DNA of 47,941 nucleotides from an uncultured Christiangramia sp. (GTDB taxonomy: Bacteria > Bacteroidota > Bacteroidia > Flavobacteriales > Flavobacteriaceae), in the NCBI RefSeq assembly GCF_913046405.1, contig NZ_CAJWRQ010000010.1, forward strand, positions 1 to 47,941, read 5' to 3'. The notes under the pieces were generated by a model, which was not told where the DNA came from, made no database searches, and saw nothing but the letters and a program-made list of their open reading frames with translations. This document shows, piece by piece, positions 1 to 8,348 of this stretch (the stretch's first letter is position 1; each line of letters opens with the position of its first letter). The translations under genes and the position numbers were made by a program.

Positions 1-713
1 TTCCGGAAGATATGGATGGGCAGACAAGTTTTATTTCCAGAGGAGCCAATATGGCTATGCAGAAGGGGATGCTTGTGATAACTTCAGCTGGAAATCGTGG
101 AGACGAGGGTTATTTCAATATCATAAGTGCTCCTGCAGATGCTAATGTGCTTGCCGTTGGCGGAGTTGATCCTTCAGGTAATTATGCCCCATTTAGTTCT
201 GTTGGACCCAGCGCAGACGGGAGAATTAAACCTGATGTGGTGGCTCAGGCTATCGAGGTCGCAGCTATCAACGAAGATGATAGGCTCGTTGGCGTGAATG
301 GCACATCATTCTCCAGCCCGATCATGGCAGGAGCCATTGCATGCCTCTGGCAATTAAACCCGGAATGGACTAATTTCGAGGTGATGCAATTGATTAGAGA
401 TCTGGGGCATCTTGGCAATTCAACTAATAATTTCCTGGGGTATGGTATTCCAGACTTTTCAACTCCCGCTAATTCCGTTGCTCCTAATTCTTCGGAATTA
501 ATTTTATATCAAAATCCAGTAGACGAATTTCTGAAATTTGCCGGACCAGCAACCGATTATAATATCCGGATTTTCAATACCGCAGGAAAAATGGTCTTAA
601 GCGAACGCAGCGTTTCTTCAGAAATTAATCTTTCCGGCTTTTCTCGTGGTATTTATATTGCTATGTTTGAATCTGAAAACACGACTGAAAAATTTCTTAT
701 CATCAAAAAGTAA
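1..713 (+). CDS. Subtilisin-like serine protease (S8), C-terminal part, with type IX secretion domain
   Basis: The gene enters the window already open (frame starts at base 3), so its N-terminus, including the catalytic Asp and His, lies outside. What is visible is the second half of an S8 peptidase: TSAGNRG carries the oxyanion-hole Asn, and NGTSFSSPIMAG carries the nucleophilic Ser. The last 70 or so residues (from LILYQNP) form a type A C-terminal sorting domain of the Por/type IX secretion kind, ending in IYIAMFES...KFLIIKK. The protein is therefore probably exported across the outer membrane and either released or anchored there. Its stop codon overlaps the ATG of the next gene (TAATG), which suggests translational coupling although the two functions look unrelated. 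The family call is firm; the substrate is unknown. Confidence 0.9.
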   Translation, partial: PEDMDGQTSFISRGANMAMQKGMLVITSAGNRGDEGYFNIISAPADANVLAVGGVDPSGNYAPFSSVGPSADGRIKPDVVAQAIEVAAINEDDRLVGVNGTSFSSPIMAGAIACLWQLNPEWTNFEVMQLIRDLGHLGNSTNNFLGYGIPDFSTPANSVAPNSSELILYQNPVDEFLKFAGPATDYNIRIFNTAGKMVLSERSVSSEINLSGFSRGIYIAMFESENTTEKFLIIKK

Positions 714-1663
714 TGAGTTTTAAGCACAATAGAATCACTGAACTTTTCAATATTGAATATCCTTTAATACAAGCGGGAATGATCTGGGCAAGCGGCTGGA
801 AATTAGCCAGTGCGGTCTCTAATGCCGGTGGTCTTGGAATTATTGGGGCAGGTTCCATGTACCCTGAGATCCTTAAGGAACATATTCAAAAATGTAAAAA
901 AGCTACCGATCACCCTTTTGCGGTAAACGTGCCGATGCTCTATCCCGATATTGAGAAGATCATGGACATTATTATTCATGAGGGTGTTAAGATCGTATTT
1001 ACTTCTGCCGGGAATCCTAAGACCTGGACATCTCATCTACAAAGTCATGGGATCAAAGTGGTACACGTAGTAAGCAGTGTAAAATTTGCTGTAAAATCTC
1101 AGGAAGCCGGTGTAGATGCTATTGTTGCTGAAGGATTTGAAGCAGGTGGTCATAATGGTCGTGATGAAACTACCACTTTTACCTTGATTCCTATGGTTCG
1201 TGAAAAGATCGATATTCCGCTGATAGCAGCTGGAGGGATTGGCAATGGAAAAGGAATGTTTGCAGCGATGGTACTTGGCGCTGATGCTGTGCAGGTTGGA
1301 AGCAGGTTCGTAGCGACACCCGAGGCAAGTTCTCACCAGAATTTCAAGGAAATGGTAGTGAAAGCGAAAGAAGGTGACACTGTACTTACCCTTAAGGAAC
1401 TCGCACCAGTAAGATTACTAAAAAATAAGTTTTTTGAAGATGTTCAGGAACTTTATACTAAATCTCCAAGCAAAGAAGATCTTACTTCTTTACTCGGAAG
1501 AGCCAGAGCAAAGAAAGGGATGTATGAAGGTGATCTGGAAGAAGGCGAACTTGAAATAGGCCAGATTTCCGGATTGATCAATGAGATCAAACCTGCTGCT
1601 GAAATTGTAAAGGAAATGATTTCTGAATTTGAAGAAACTAAAATCGCTTGCCAACAATTTTAA
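713..1663 (+). CDS. Nitronate monooxygenase (2-nitropropane dioxygenase family)
   Basis: A 316-residue FMN-dependent TIM-barrel enzyme. Proteins of this family oxidise alkyl nitronates such as propionate 3-nitronate; some relatives are the FabK enoyl-ACP reductase, which is a possible alternative. Visible motifs are PLIQAGM near the N-terminus, the AGGHNGR segment that holds the catalytic-type His, AAGGIGNGKG and GADAVQVGSRF for FMN phosphate binding. It is cytoplasmic, with no signal peptide. The ATG overlaps the stop of the upstream protease by one base. Its last four bases overlap the convergent gene on the other strand, so no terminator fits between them. The family is clear; the physiological substrate is not. 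Confidence 0.88.
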   Translation: MSFKHNRITELFNIEYPLIQAGMIWASGWKLASAVSNAGGLGIIGAGSMYPEILKEHIQKCKKATDHPFAVNVPMLYPDIEKIMDIIIHEGVKIVFTSAGNPKTWTSHLQSHGIKVVHVVSSVKFAVKSQEAGVDAIVAEGFEAGGHNGRDETTTFTLIPMVREKIDIPLIAAGGIGNGKGMFAAMVLGADAVQVGSRFVATPEASSHQNFKEMVVKAKEGDTVLTLKELAPVRLLKNKFFEDVQELYTKSPSKEDLTSLLGRARAKKGMYEGDLEEGELEIGQISGLINEIKPAAEIVKEMISEFEETKIACQQF

Positions 1664-2202
1664 AGCGTGTAATCTTCGTAGTCAGCCAATTTAGAAGCCA
1701 CAAATTTTCTCCAACGTAACTCTGCTTCTTTATTTTCACTATGTGAAGTTTCTTTATCAAAACGATTCTGCATAGCGACTCTTTCAGTTTCAGTAATATT
1801 ATAAAGTCTTTTTAAATCCTGTCGGATCCTTCTGCCAGGTTCATATTCAGCAAGCCGCTTTCTCAGTTTCCTTGCATGCAATTCAGTTATATCAAAATGT
1901 AATCGTTCATGAGCCAGTAAATATTCGGGATTGTTCACGTCCTTTACCCAGCTTAAATCCGGATAAAAATTACTTTTCACTTCATTGGTAAGCTCAGGCT
2001 TTCCTGTGCTCGTACTATAGTTCCAGGAATAGCTTATCCCGGAATTTGTATTTGCTGAAAAATCTATATTATAATCTGGCGCAGCTTCAAAATTTTGCCA
2101 GCTAAGACGATCTATATCAGCCCAAGCAATTTTTCTTTTTTCCTGTGCACCGCCAATATGGACAATCCCTAAGAGAAATAAAACGAGAAATACTTTTCTC
2201 AC
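1660..2202 (-). CDS. Secreted DUF922-like putative zinc protease
   Basis: A 180-residue protein with a signal peptide (cleavage likely after GGAQ, residue 20), so it acts in the periplasm or outside. Residues 98-102 read HERLH, an HExxH zinc-binding motif, followed by Asp104 and His109; this matches the DUF922 family of predicted secreted Zn-dependent proteases. The start is GTG at 2202: it begins the signal peptide directly and overlaps the OsmC gene stop as GTGA, and no nearby ATG would keep the signal sequence. It is the last gene of the LysM-OsmC-DUF922 run. Protease activity is inferred from the motif only, and the target is unknown. Confidence 0.72.
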   Translation of the reverse strand: MRKVFLVLFLLGIVHIGGAQEKRKIAWADIDRLSWQNFEAAPDYNIDFSANTNSGISYSWNYSTSTGKPELTNEVKSNFYPDLSWVKDVNNPEYLLAHERLHFDITELHARKLRKRLAEYEPGRRIRQDLKRLYNITETERVAMQNRFDKETSHSENKEAELRWRKFVASKLADYEDYTL

Positions 2203-2600
2203 GAATAGTTGAAATTTATTAGCTTTTCAATATCTGTGTGCAGACTATGATAGACCGGGCAGGTAAGTGCCGCGTTCTCCAGGATCTTCTTTTCCTTCTC
2301 CTCAAAGCTTCCTTTTACAGATATGTTGATCTCAATTTTCGAAATCCTTCGAGGCTTATCGGTCATCACCTTGGTAACCTCAGCGGTAGTACCCTCAATT
2401 TCCATTTGATGATCATTGGCCTTAATTCCCATGATCGTAAGCATGCATGAAGCAAGTGCCGTTGCCACCGTATCTGTTGGTGAAAAAGCTTCCCCTTTAC
2501 CATGATTGTCCACAGGAGCATCGGTGATCATCTTCGATCCACTTTGCAAATGTTCAGCTTCTGTTCTTAAATTTCCGAGGTATGTAACTTTAGAGGTCAT
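2199..2600 (-). CDS. OsmC/Ohr family peroxide-detoxifying protein
   Basis: 133 residues, the usual length of small cytoplasmic OsmC proteins, which reduce organic hydroperoxides with a pair of cysteines. Both are present: Cys52 in the segment TALASCMLTIMGI and Cys114 in AALTCPVYHSL. The N-terminal KGEAFSPTDTVATAL stretch is also typical. The ATG lies inside the last 11 bases of the upstream LysM gene, in another frame, which points to co-transcription and coupled translation. Whether it prefers organic peroxides or another substrate cannot be read from the sequence. In this tight gene order the upstream partner is an envelope protein and the downstream one a putative protease. Confidence 0.9.
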   Translation of the reverse strand: MTSKVTYLGNLRTEAEHLQSGSKMITDAPVDNHGKGEAFSPTDTVATALASCMLTIMGIKANDHQMEIEGTTAEVTKVMTDKPRRISKIEINISVKGSFEEKEKKILENAALTCPVYHSLHTDIEKLINFNYS

Positions 2601-4614
2601 TTGCTTCAGTTATAGTTAGATCTTCATTCAGGTTTAAAATATAGATCGCATCATTAGTATATCCACCCTCAGGCTTCATCAAATAATGAAATTTGCTCTC
2701 GTAATATTCAGTATAGCCAGGATATTTTTCAAAGCTTTCGTATAGATCTTCCGCTGAAGCCAGTCTTAACAATACATCCATTGTAAGATCGTAACCACGC
2801 ATGGCGTACTGGTTAGGCTGAACTTTGAATTTCTTAGCATACTCTTTTACGTATTCATCATCTTGCTGGGTATCGAATTCCTTGTCTACTGAAGGGTAAT
2901 GAAGTTTCAATTTTCCCAGATGATTGTTGGAGATCACATCACTTTCGTATCCATTATTCTTATTGGTAGTAAGCAGCGTGATCTTATTATTTCTTGTTAA
3001 CCTGTTCAAAGCAGCAGCAACACTACTTATAAGGTTCATATTTTCAGACTCAAGAATCACCCAGTTTTCGCCGGAAGACATTACTTCCGCCAGTTTTGCT
3101 TCGGAAACAAAATTATCTGAAGGATTTACCGTTCTCGCTGAAGGTACCGCACTCATCAATTCATTTTTGATGGCAAAAGATTTTGAGTCGGCAATAACAA
3201 TCACATTTTTTCCACTCGCATTTCTGGCGATATAGTCAACCATTTTCGATCTTAGAAATTCTTCACTTGGTCGGGACTGGAATAAGTTTCCGTAGCCTTT
3301 CATACTTCGATTACTAAGTGGATTGATCACAGGAATGTTCTTGTTCTCCAACGCTCCAGCTACAGTTTCTGTTACATCCTGAATTAGCGGACCTATAACC
3401 GCATCTACATGATCAAAGTTATTCGTTCTTAAAATGTTTGAGACTTCCCCAGTACTTCTTCTGGTATCATACACCTTAAGCTTTGTAGAAATCCCCATGC
3501 TTTTCGCTTTCTCCACAGCCATTAGAACACCACTATGGAAATCAAGAGAAATTCGTATCACTCTTTCATTAAGTATAGCGTTACGATAAGTAGGAATTGA
3601 ATCGGCATCAACTTTATCCAGATGGAACGGCAGCATTAAAGCGATCTCCTTAGTATCGCGATTATCGATAGAAGATTTGAGATCTACTTTAGACTGCGAA
3701 CCTGATCCCATACCGGTGTACCTCTTGTCCTCCTCATCTTCAGGATTTCCATCCTTTTTTGGAACCTTTAGCACCATCCCAAATTTCAATCCTTCTGTTA
3801 ATGCAGGATTTAACCTGATCAAAGAATCCTGAGATACTTCAAACTTTTTAGACAGTCGGTAAAGGGTTTCCTGTGGTTTTACTTCGTAAAATCGAAAACG
3901 ATCATCAGTGATAATCACCGGTTCCTCATCCAGGACAGCAGTGCCAACACGAATCATCATACCAGGCTGTAATATTTCTACTTTAGGATTCATCTCGTCC
4001 AGCTCCTTCAGCGTCATCCCATACTTTCTTGCAATTCCATATTTGGTTTCCTGCGGAAGTACGATATGCTCTCTTGTCTTGAAGTTTTGCGAACTACTGG
4101 AAACTTTAGAATTCACAGGTTTCTCTGCGGGAGCTTTCTCTGACTGATTTGTTGATTCCGGTTGCGGAGTATTCTTTACCACCACGTTTTCCGCAGGAAT
4201 ATTTCCAACAGGAATTTGAATGGTTTCTCCTATCTGAAGCTCCTTGGAATATAACTGCTTATTATACCTTTTAATATTATCGATACTAACTCCGTATTCC
4301 TTTGAAAGACTATAAAGCGTCTCCTTTTTCTTTACCTGGTGTTCTTTGAAAGATACAGATGTAACTGAAGTTTCTGTATTTGAAGACACTTCAGTATTAT
4401 TTTCAGAAATTGGAATAACGAGTTTTTCATCGATCCCTATTCCGTTCTTTGCTTCCGGATTGTATTTATAGATATCCTCCTCATCAATACTGTAAGACTG
4501 GGAGATACTAAACACAGTTTCACCTTTTTTCACAGTATGATATTTGTACGACTGCGCGTTTGCAGACATACTTATCACCTGGAACAGGAAACATAACACA
4601 AATAGGTACTTCAT
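2590..4614 (-). CDS. Secreted LysM protein with periplasmic ligand-binding (PBP type I) domain
   Basis: 674 residues. A signal peptide ends near ANAQ (residue 21). Four LysM modules follow at about residues 26-68, 92-135, 183-223 and 243-285, each with the GET/KET/QET turn and a final IP or VP; linker regions are rich in Ser, Pro, Glu and Lys. From about residue 325 to the end the chain resembles a type I periplasmic-binding fold, as in branched-chain amino-acid receptors or LppC/LpoA (IALMLPF near its start, VDAVIGPLIQ, IPVINPLSN). Inferred role: a peptidoglycan-attached periplasmic sensor or scaffold that could act on cell-wall synthesis. There is no lipobox cysteine. It lies 22 bases downstream of guaA and may be read from the guaA promoter. 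Architecture is clear; function is not demonstrated. Confidence 0.85.
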   Translation of the reverse strand: MKYLFVLCFLFQVISMSANAQSYKYHTVKKGETVFSISQSYSIDEEDIYKYNPEAKNGIGIDEKLVIPISENNTEVSSNTETSVTSVSFKEHQVKKKETLYSLSKEYGVSIDNIKRYNKQLYSKELQIGETIQIPVGNIPAENVVVKNTPQPESTNQSEKAPAEKPVNSKVSSSSQNFKTREHIVLPQETKYGIARKYGMTLKELDEMNPKVEILQPGMMIRVGTAVLDEEPVIITDDRFRFYEVKPQETLYRLSKKFEVSQDSLIRLNPALTEGLKFGMVLKVPKKDGNPEDEEDKRYTGMGSGSQSKVDLKSSIDNRDTKEIALMLPFHLDKVDADSIPTYRNAILNERVIRISLDFHSGVLMAVEKAKSMGISTKLKVYDTRRSTGEVSNILRTNNFDHVDAVIGPLIQDVTETVAGALENKNIPVINPLSNRSMKGYGNLFQSRPSEEFLRSKMVDYIARNASGKNVIVIADSKSFAIKNELMSAVPSARTVNPSDNFVSEAKLAEVMSSGENWVILESENMNLISSVAAALNRLTRNNKITLLTTNKNNGYESDVISNNHLGKLKLHYPSVDKEFDTQQDDEYVKEYAKKFKVQPNQYAMRGYDLTMDVLLRLASAEDLYESFEKYPGYTEYYESKFHYLMKPEGGYTNDAIYILNLNEDLTITEANDL

Positions 4615-4636
4615 TCTTTTATCTTTTTTCGAGATT

Positions 4637-6166
4637 TTATTCCCACTCTATAGTTGCCGGCGGTTTGGAGCTAATATCATAGACTACTCTATTAACGCCT
4701 TTCACCCGGTTGATTATTGTATTCGAAGTCTTTTGCAAGAACTCGTAAGGTAGATTCACCCAGTCTGCAGTCATTCCATCTGTGGATTCCACAGCTCTCA
4801 ATGCTACAACCTGCTCGTAAGTCCTTTCATCACCCATGACTCCTACCGACTGTATGGGTAGTAAGATCGCTCCGGCCTGCCATACTTTGTCATATAACAT
4901 CCAGTCTCTTAATCCCTGTATAAAGATATGATCTACTTCTTGAAGTATTCGCACTTTTTCTGCCGTTATATCACCAAGAATTCTAATCGCCAGTCCCGGA
5001 CCTGGAAATGGATGTCTCCCGAGTAATACTTTGTCAATTCCAAGTTCCTTTCCTACTCTTCTAACTTCATCTTTGAATAGCATTCTTAGCGGCTCTACCA
5101 CTTTCAGCTTCATGAAATCGGGTAATCCTCCCACATTGTGGTGCGACTTGATCGTTACTGAAGGTCCATTAACTGAAACCGACTCGATCACATCTGGATA
5201 GATAGTTCCCTGCGCCAGGTATACAACGTCCTTGATCTCGTGAGCTTCGTCATCGAAAACTTCAATAAAAGTATTCCCGATTGCTTTTCTCTTTTCTTCA
5301 GGATCTGAAAGACCTTTCAACGCATCCAGAAATCGTGCCGAAGCATCCACTCCCTTTACATTAAGCCCCATGTCCTTGTATTGGTCCAGTACGCTTTCGA
5401 ATTCATTCTTTCGTAGAAGACCATTATTAACGAAAATACAGTACAGGTTTTTGCCGATTGCCTGGTGTAATAAAACGGCGGCAACCGTAGAATCCACACC
5501 TCCACTAAGACCCAGTACCACTTTATCGTCTCCGATCTTTTCCTGTAAATCTGAAACTGTAAGATCCACAAAGGCTCCAGGCGTCCAGCTTTGCTCAGTA
5601 CCCGCGATCTTTACAAGAAAGTTCTCTAATAATTGCTTACCATCGGTTGAATGGTAAACTTCTGGATGAAACTGGATTGCGTAGGTCTCTTCCCCTTCAA
5701 TTCTGTAAGCTGCATTTAGCACATCTGAAGTACTCGCCAGTCTTACCGCATTTGCAGGAAGGTTTATAATAGAATCACTGTGACTCATCCAGACTTGTGA
5801 ATTCTCCTTGATATCTTCAAACAACAATTCTGCATCCTTGATCACCGAAAGATTCGCTCTTCCAAATTCCCTTGTATCTGACGGTTCAACTTTCCCACCG
5901 AAAAAGTGGGCAAGATATTGAGCACCATAGCAAACTGCCAGCATAGGCAATTTACCTCTTATCTGTGACAGATCTGGGTGCGGGGCATCTTCGGCTCTTA
6001 CAGAAAATGGACTTCCTGAAAGAATAACCGCTTTAAAACCTGATAAATCTTCTGGAATTTTCGAGTATGGATAGATCTCGCAATAAATGTTCAGTTCCCT
6101 AACACGCCTTGCAATAAGCTGTGTATACTGCGAACCAAAGTCTAGGATGAGTACGTTGTTTTGCAT
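4637..6166 (-). CDS. guaA: GMP synthase, glutamine-hydrolysing
   Basis: Converts XMP to GMP with ATP and glutamine, the last step of guanine nucleotide synthesis. The glutamine amidotransferase domain (about residues 1-190) has the triad Cys79 (AVCYGAQ), His167 and Glu169 (QFHPEV). The ATP pyrophosphatase loop SGGVDS is at 221-226, and the C-terminal dimerisation domain ends in [10 protein letters not shown] start at the ATG at 6166 (509 residues, typical length); an in-frame TTG six bases upstream would add only two residues and lies at the promoter. Met-Leu-Ala-Val before the catalytic Cys differs from the common Gly-Ile-Cys but leaves the catalytic residues intact. The promoter position suggests a leaderless mRNA. 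Confidence 0.98.
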   Translation of the reverse strand: MQNNVLILDFGSQYTQLIARRVRELNIYCEIYPYSKIPEDLSGFKAVILSGSPFSVRAEDAPHPDLSQIRGKLPMLAVCYGAQYLAHFFGGKVEPSDTREFGRANLSVIKDAELLFEDIKENSQVWMSHSDSIINLPANAVRLASTSDVLNAAYRIEGEETYAIQFHPEVYHSTDGKQLLENFLVKIAGTEQSWTPGAFVDLTVSDLQEKIGDDKVVLGLSGGVDSTVAAVLLHQAIGKNLYCIFVNNGLLRKNEFESVLDQYKDMGLNVKGVDASARFLDALKGLSDPEEKRKAIGNTFIEVFDDEAHEIKDVVYLAQGTIYPDVIESVSVNGPSVTIKSHHNVGGLPDFMKLKVVEPLRMLFKDEVRRVGKELGIDKVLLGRHPFPGPGLAIRILGDITAEKVRILQEVDHIFIQGLRDWMLYDKVWQAGAILLPIQSVGVMGDERTYEQVVALRAVESTDGMTADWVNLPYEFLQKTSNTIINRVKGVNRVVYDISSKPPATIEWE

Positions 6167-6169
6167 GTG

Positions 6170-6204
6170 CAAAAATAGGAATTTAGGTAAAAAAAGCCGG
6201 CAAA
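6170..6204 (-). promoter_or_regulatory. guaA promoter, predicted leaderless start
   Basis: On the minus strand TATTTTTG (6177-6170) matches the Bacteroidota -7 consensus TAnnTTTG exactly, and TTTG at 6204-6201 can serve as the -33 element with a 23-base spacer, the long end of the accepted range. The G of the -7 element is only four bases from the A of the guaA ATG. At the SRP RNA promoter in this window the RNA begins five bases after that G, so the guaA transcript should begin on or next to its start codon. Confidence 0.55.
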
Positions 6205-6253
6205 GGAAGATGGAAATTTTCTATATTTAAAATGCATTAAGACTTTGTCCATT

Positions 6254-6979
6254 ATGAAATATTTAAATGCTATAATTTTTGCCATCGCGATCATGGCTGC
6301 AGCCTATTTTCTGAGTGATGCTTATGTTTCCAGAGCTAATCCCGATGGTGTCATTTCGGTGACCGGTTCAGGTAGTGAAAATTTCATTTCAGATCTAATT
6401 GTGTGGGAAGGTAGATTCAGTAGAAATTCTCCTAATCTGGAAGCAGCATATAATCAACTTGATCAGGATAAAAATATTGTAAGATCCTATCTTATTGGTA
6501 AAGGGATTAAAGATGAGAACATTGTCTTCAACTCTGTTCAAACTAATGAACAGCAGGAGAATCAGTATCAAAACGGGAATTATGTGGGCAGTATTTTTAA
6601 GGGTTACGAACTAACGCAACCTGTAAAAATCGAAAGCAATAATGTAGAACTTATCGAAAATGTGTCACGTGAGATCACGGAATTATTGAATAAAGGCGTC
6701 CAGTTTAATTCCTCTCCTCCCAGGTATTACTATACCAAAATGGCAGATCTCAAAATTGAAATGATCTCTAAAGCTACAGAGGATGCCAGACTACGTGCAG
6801 AAAAAATCGCATCGAACAGCGGGGAAGATCTTGGCGATCTCAAAAGTGCCAATATGGGCGTGTTTCAGATCACCGGCCAGAATAGCGGCGAGGATTTTAG
6901 CTGGAGCGGTGCATATAACACGGCAGATAAAAACAAGACCGCATCTATAACAATGCGGCTTGAATATGAGATAGATTAA
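6254..6979 (+). CDS. SIMPL domain (DUF541) protein, membrane-anchored
   Basis: 241 residues. An N-terminal hydrophobic helix (KYLNAIIFAIAIMAAAYFL) acts as signal or anchor and puts the rest in the periplasm. The body is a SIMPL/DUF541 domain: ISVTGSGSE at the start, alternating strands, and the closing KATEDARLRAEKIAS helix followed by LGDLKSANMGVFQI. The family is widespread and has been linked to envelope stress and oxidative stress, but its biochemical role is not settled. I take the ATG at 6254; an in-frame TTG nine bases earlier is possible. It is read divergently from guaA, with about 90 bases between the two starts, and runs towards the decarboxylase gene with three bases between the stops. 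Confidence 0.85.
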   Translation: MKYLNAIIFAIAIMAAAYFLSDAYVSRANPDGVISVTGSGSENFISDLIVWEGRFSRNSPNLEAAYNQLDQDKNIVRSYLIGKGIKDENIVFNSVQTNEQQENQYQNGNYVGSIFKGYELTQPVKIESNNVELIENVSREITELLNKGVQFNSSPPRYYYTKMADLKIEMISKATEDARLRAEKIASNSGEDLGDLKSANMGVFQITGQNSGEDFSWSGAYNTADKNKTASITMRLEYEID

Positions 6980-6982
6980 GTA

Positions 6983-8347
6983 TTAGTCTAAAGTAGCCAG
7001 TATCTGCTCAATATCATCTTCAGTAGTATCCGGATTAATAAAGCAGAATCTCACAACACTTTCATCCTTCCACAGAGATGGGGTGACCAGTGCAAATCCT
7101 GAATTATGATTCTTGTAGGTCCATTCACGGTAATCTTCCGCAGACCATCCTTTTCTCTTAAATAAGACTACAGATAAACTTGCCGGTCTTACCAGTTCAA
7201 GCAAATCATTCTGCTTCACTTTGGAAGCGGCAATATTTGCAAGTTCTATCCCTCGTTCAATAGCTTCTTTATACTTGTTAGTTCCATGCATCGCCAGTGA
7301 AAACCATAATGGCATCCCTCGTAATCTACGGGTAAGCTGGATCTGGTAATCTGCAGGATTAAATCCTTGTGCCCCTTCGTCCTTGAATATCTCAAGATAA
7401 GCACCTTTTTGAGAATGTGCTTTTTTCGCAAGTTCCAGATTTTTATAGATAACCGCGCCACAATCGTATGGTGAAAACAGCCATTTATGAGGATCAATAG
7501 TAATACTGTCTGCCTGCTCGATGCCGTTAAACAAATGTCTTACAGAATCTGCAGCCAGCGCTCCACCTCCATAAGCACAATCTACATGCAGCCAGATATT
7601 TTCCCTTGCACAAACATTTGCCACCCCTTCCAGATCATCTATAATCCCGGCATTGGTGGTTCCACCCGTAGCTACCACAGCGAAAAGTCTATTTCTATCC
7701 TGTTCACTTAAATTTTCTAATTCGTTCTGAAGTACAATTCCCGACAAAAATTCTTCTTCTGAATTTACCAGGTAAACATCTGCATCCATTACTTTTGCCA
7801 TGGATTTTATTGAAGAATGTGCACCTGTTGAAGTGATCAAAAGTGCTCTATCTTTGGCGTGAGCTGGCTTTTGTTCTCGCCACTCCTCTCTTGCAGTAAC
7901 TAATGCTGAAAGATTTGCAGCTGTACCACCACTTGTAAATACACCAAAAGCAGTTTCCGGTAGACCGGTTAAACTTACCAGCCATTTCATCGCCTGGTTT
8001 TCACAAAATATCCCTCCGGCTCCTTCCATCCAGTAAGAACCGTGAATACTGGAAGCTGAAGTTACCAGGTCGAACATGATCGCGGCCCTGGTTGGTGCAG
8101 CGGGAACAAATGCCAGGTGTCTTGGATGATCAATAGGTACCGTTGCTTTAACCAGTACGTTCTTAAATAACTGGAATGCACTTTCACCTCCAATACCTTC
8201 AGGAGTTATAGTTTCTCCAACAAGTCTCAACAGTTCTTCTTCCTTCTTTGGTGCACCAAGTTCTGGCGTTACATTAGATATACGATCGATAGCATACTTC
8301 ATCACGTCCAGCGTCATCTCAACCAGATCCATATCTATGGTATGCAT
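6983..8347 (-). CDS. PLP-dependent group II decarboxylase
   Basis: 454 residues, cytoplasmic. It belongs to the glutamate/aromatic amino-acid/diaminobutyrate decarboxylase family. TSGGTAANLSAL binds the cofactor phosphate, HVDCAYGG contains the Asp that contacts the pyridine nitrogen, and DPHKWLF supplies the Lys that forms the Schiff base. The substrate cannot be named from motifs; tyrosine, tryptophan-type substrates or 2,4-diaminobutyrate are all possible. I use the ATG at 8347: it lies one base after the bshC stop. An in-frame TTG at 8362 would overlap bshC and add five poorly conserved residues. The tight spacing indicates co-transcription with bshC; a shared role in thiol metabolism would be speculation. 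Confidence 0.88.
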   Translation of the reverse strand: MHTIDMDLVEMTLDVMKYAIDRISNVTPELGAPKKEEELLRLVGETITPEGIGGESAFQLFKNVLVKATVPIDHPRHLAFVPAAPTRAAIMFDLVTSASSIHGSYWMEGAGGIFCENQAMKWLVSLTGLPETAFGVFTSGGTAANLSALVTAREEWREQKPAHAKDRALLITSTGAHSSIKSMAKVMDADVYLVNSEEEFLSGIVLQNELENLSEQDRNRLFAVVATGGTTNAGIIDDLEGVANVCARENIWLHVDCAYGGGALAADSVRHLFNGIEQADSITIDPHKWLFSPYDCGAVIYKNLELAKKAHSQKGAYLEIFKDEGAQGFNPADYQIQLTRRLRGMPLWFSLAMHGTNKYKEAIERGIELANIAASKVKQNDLLELVRPASLSVVLFKRKGWSAEDYREWTYKNHNSGFALVTPSLWKDESVVRFCFINPDTTEDDIEQILATLD

Positions 8348-8348
8348 T

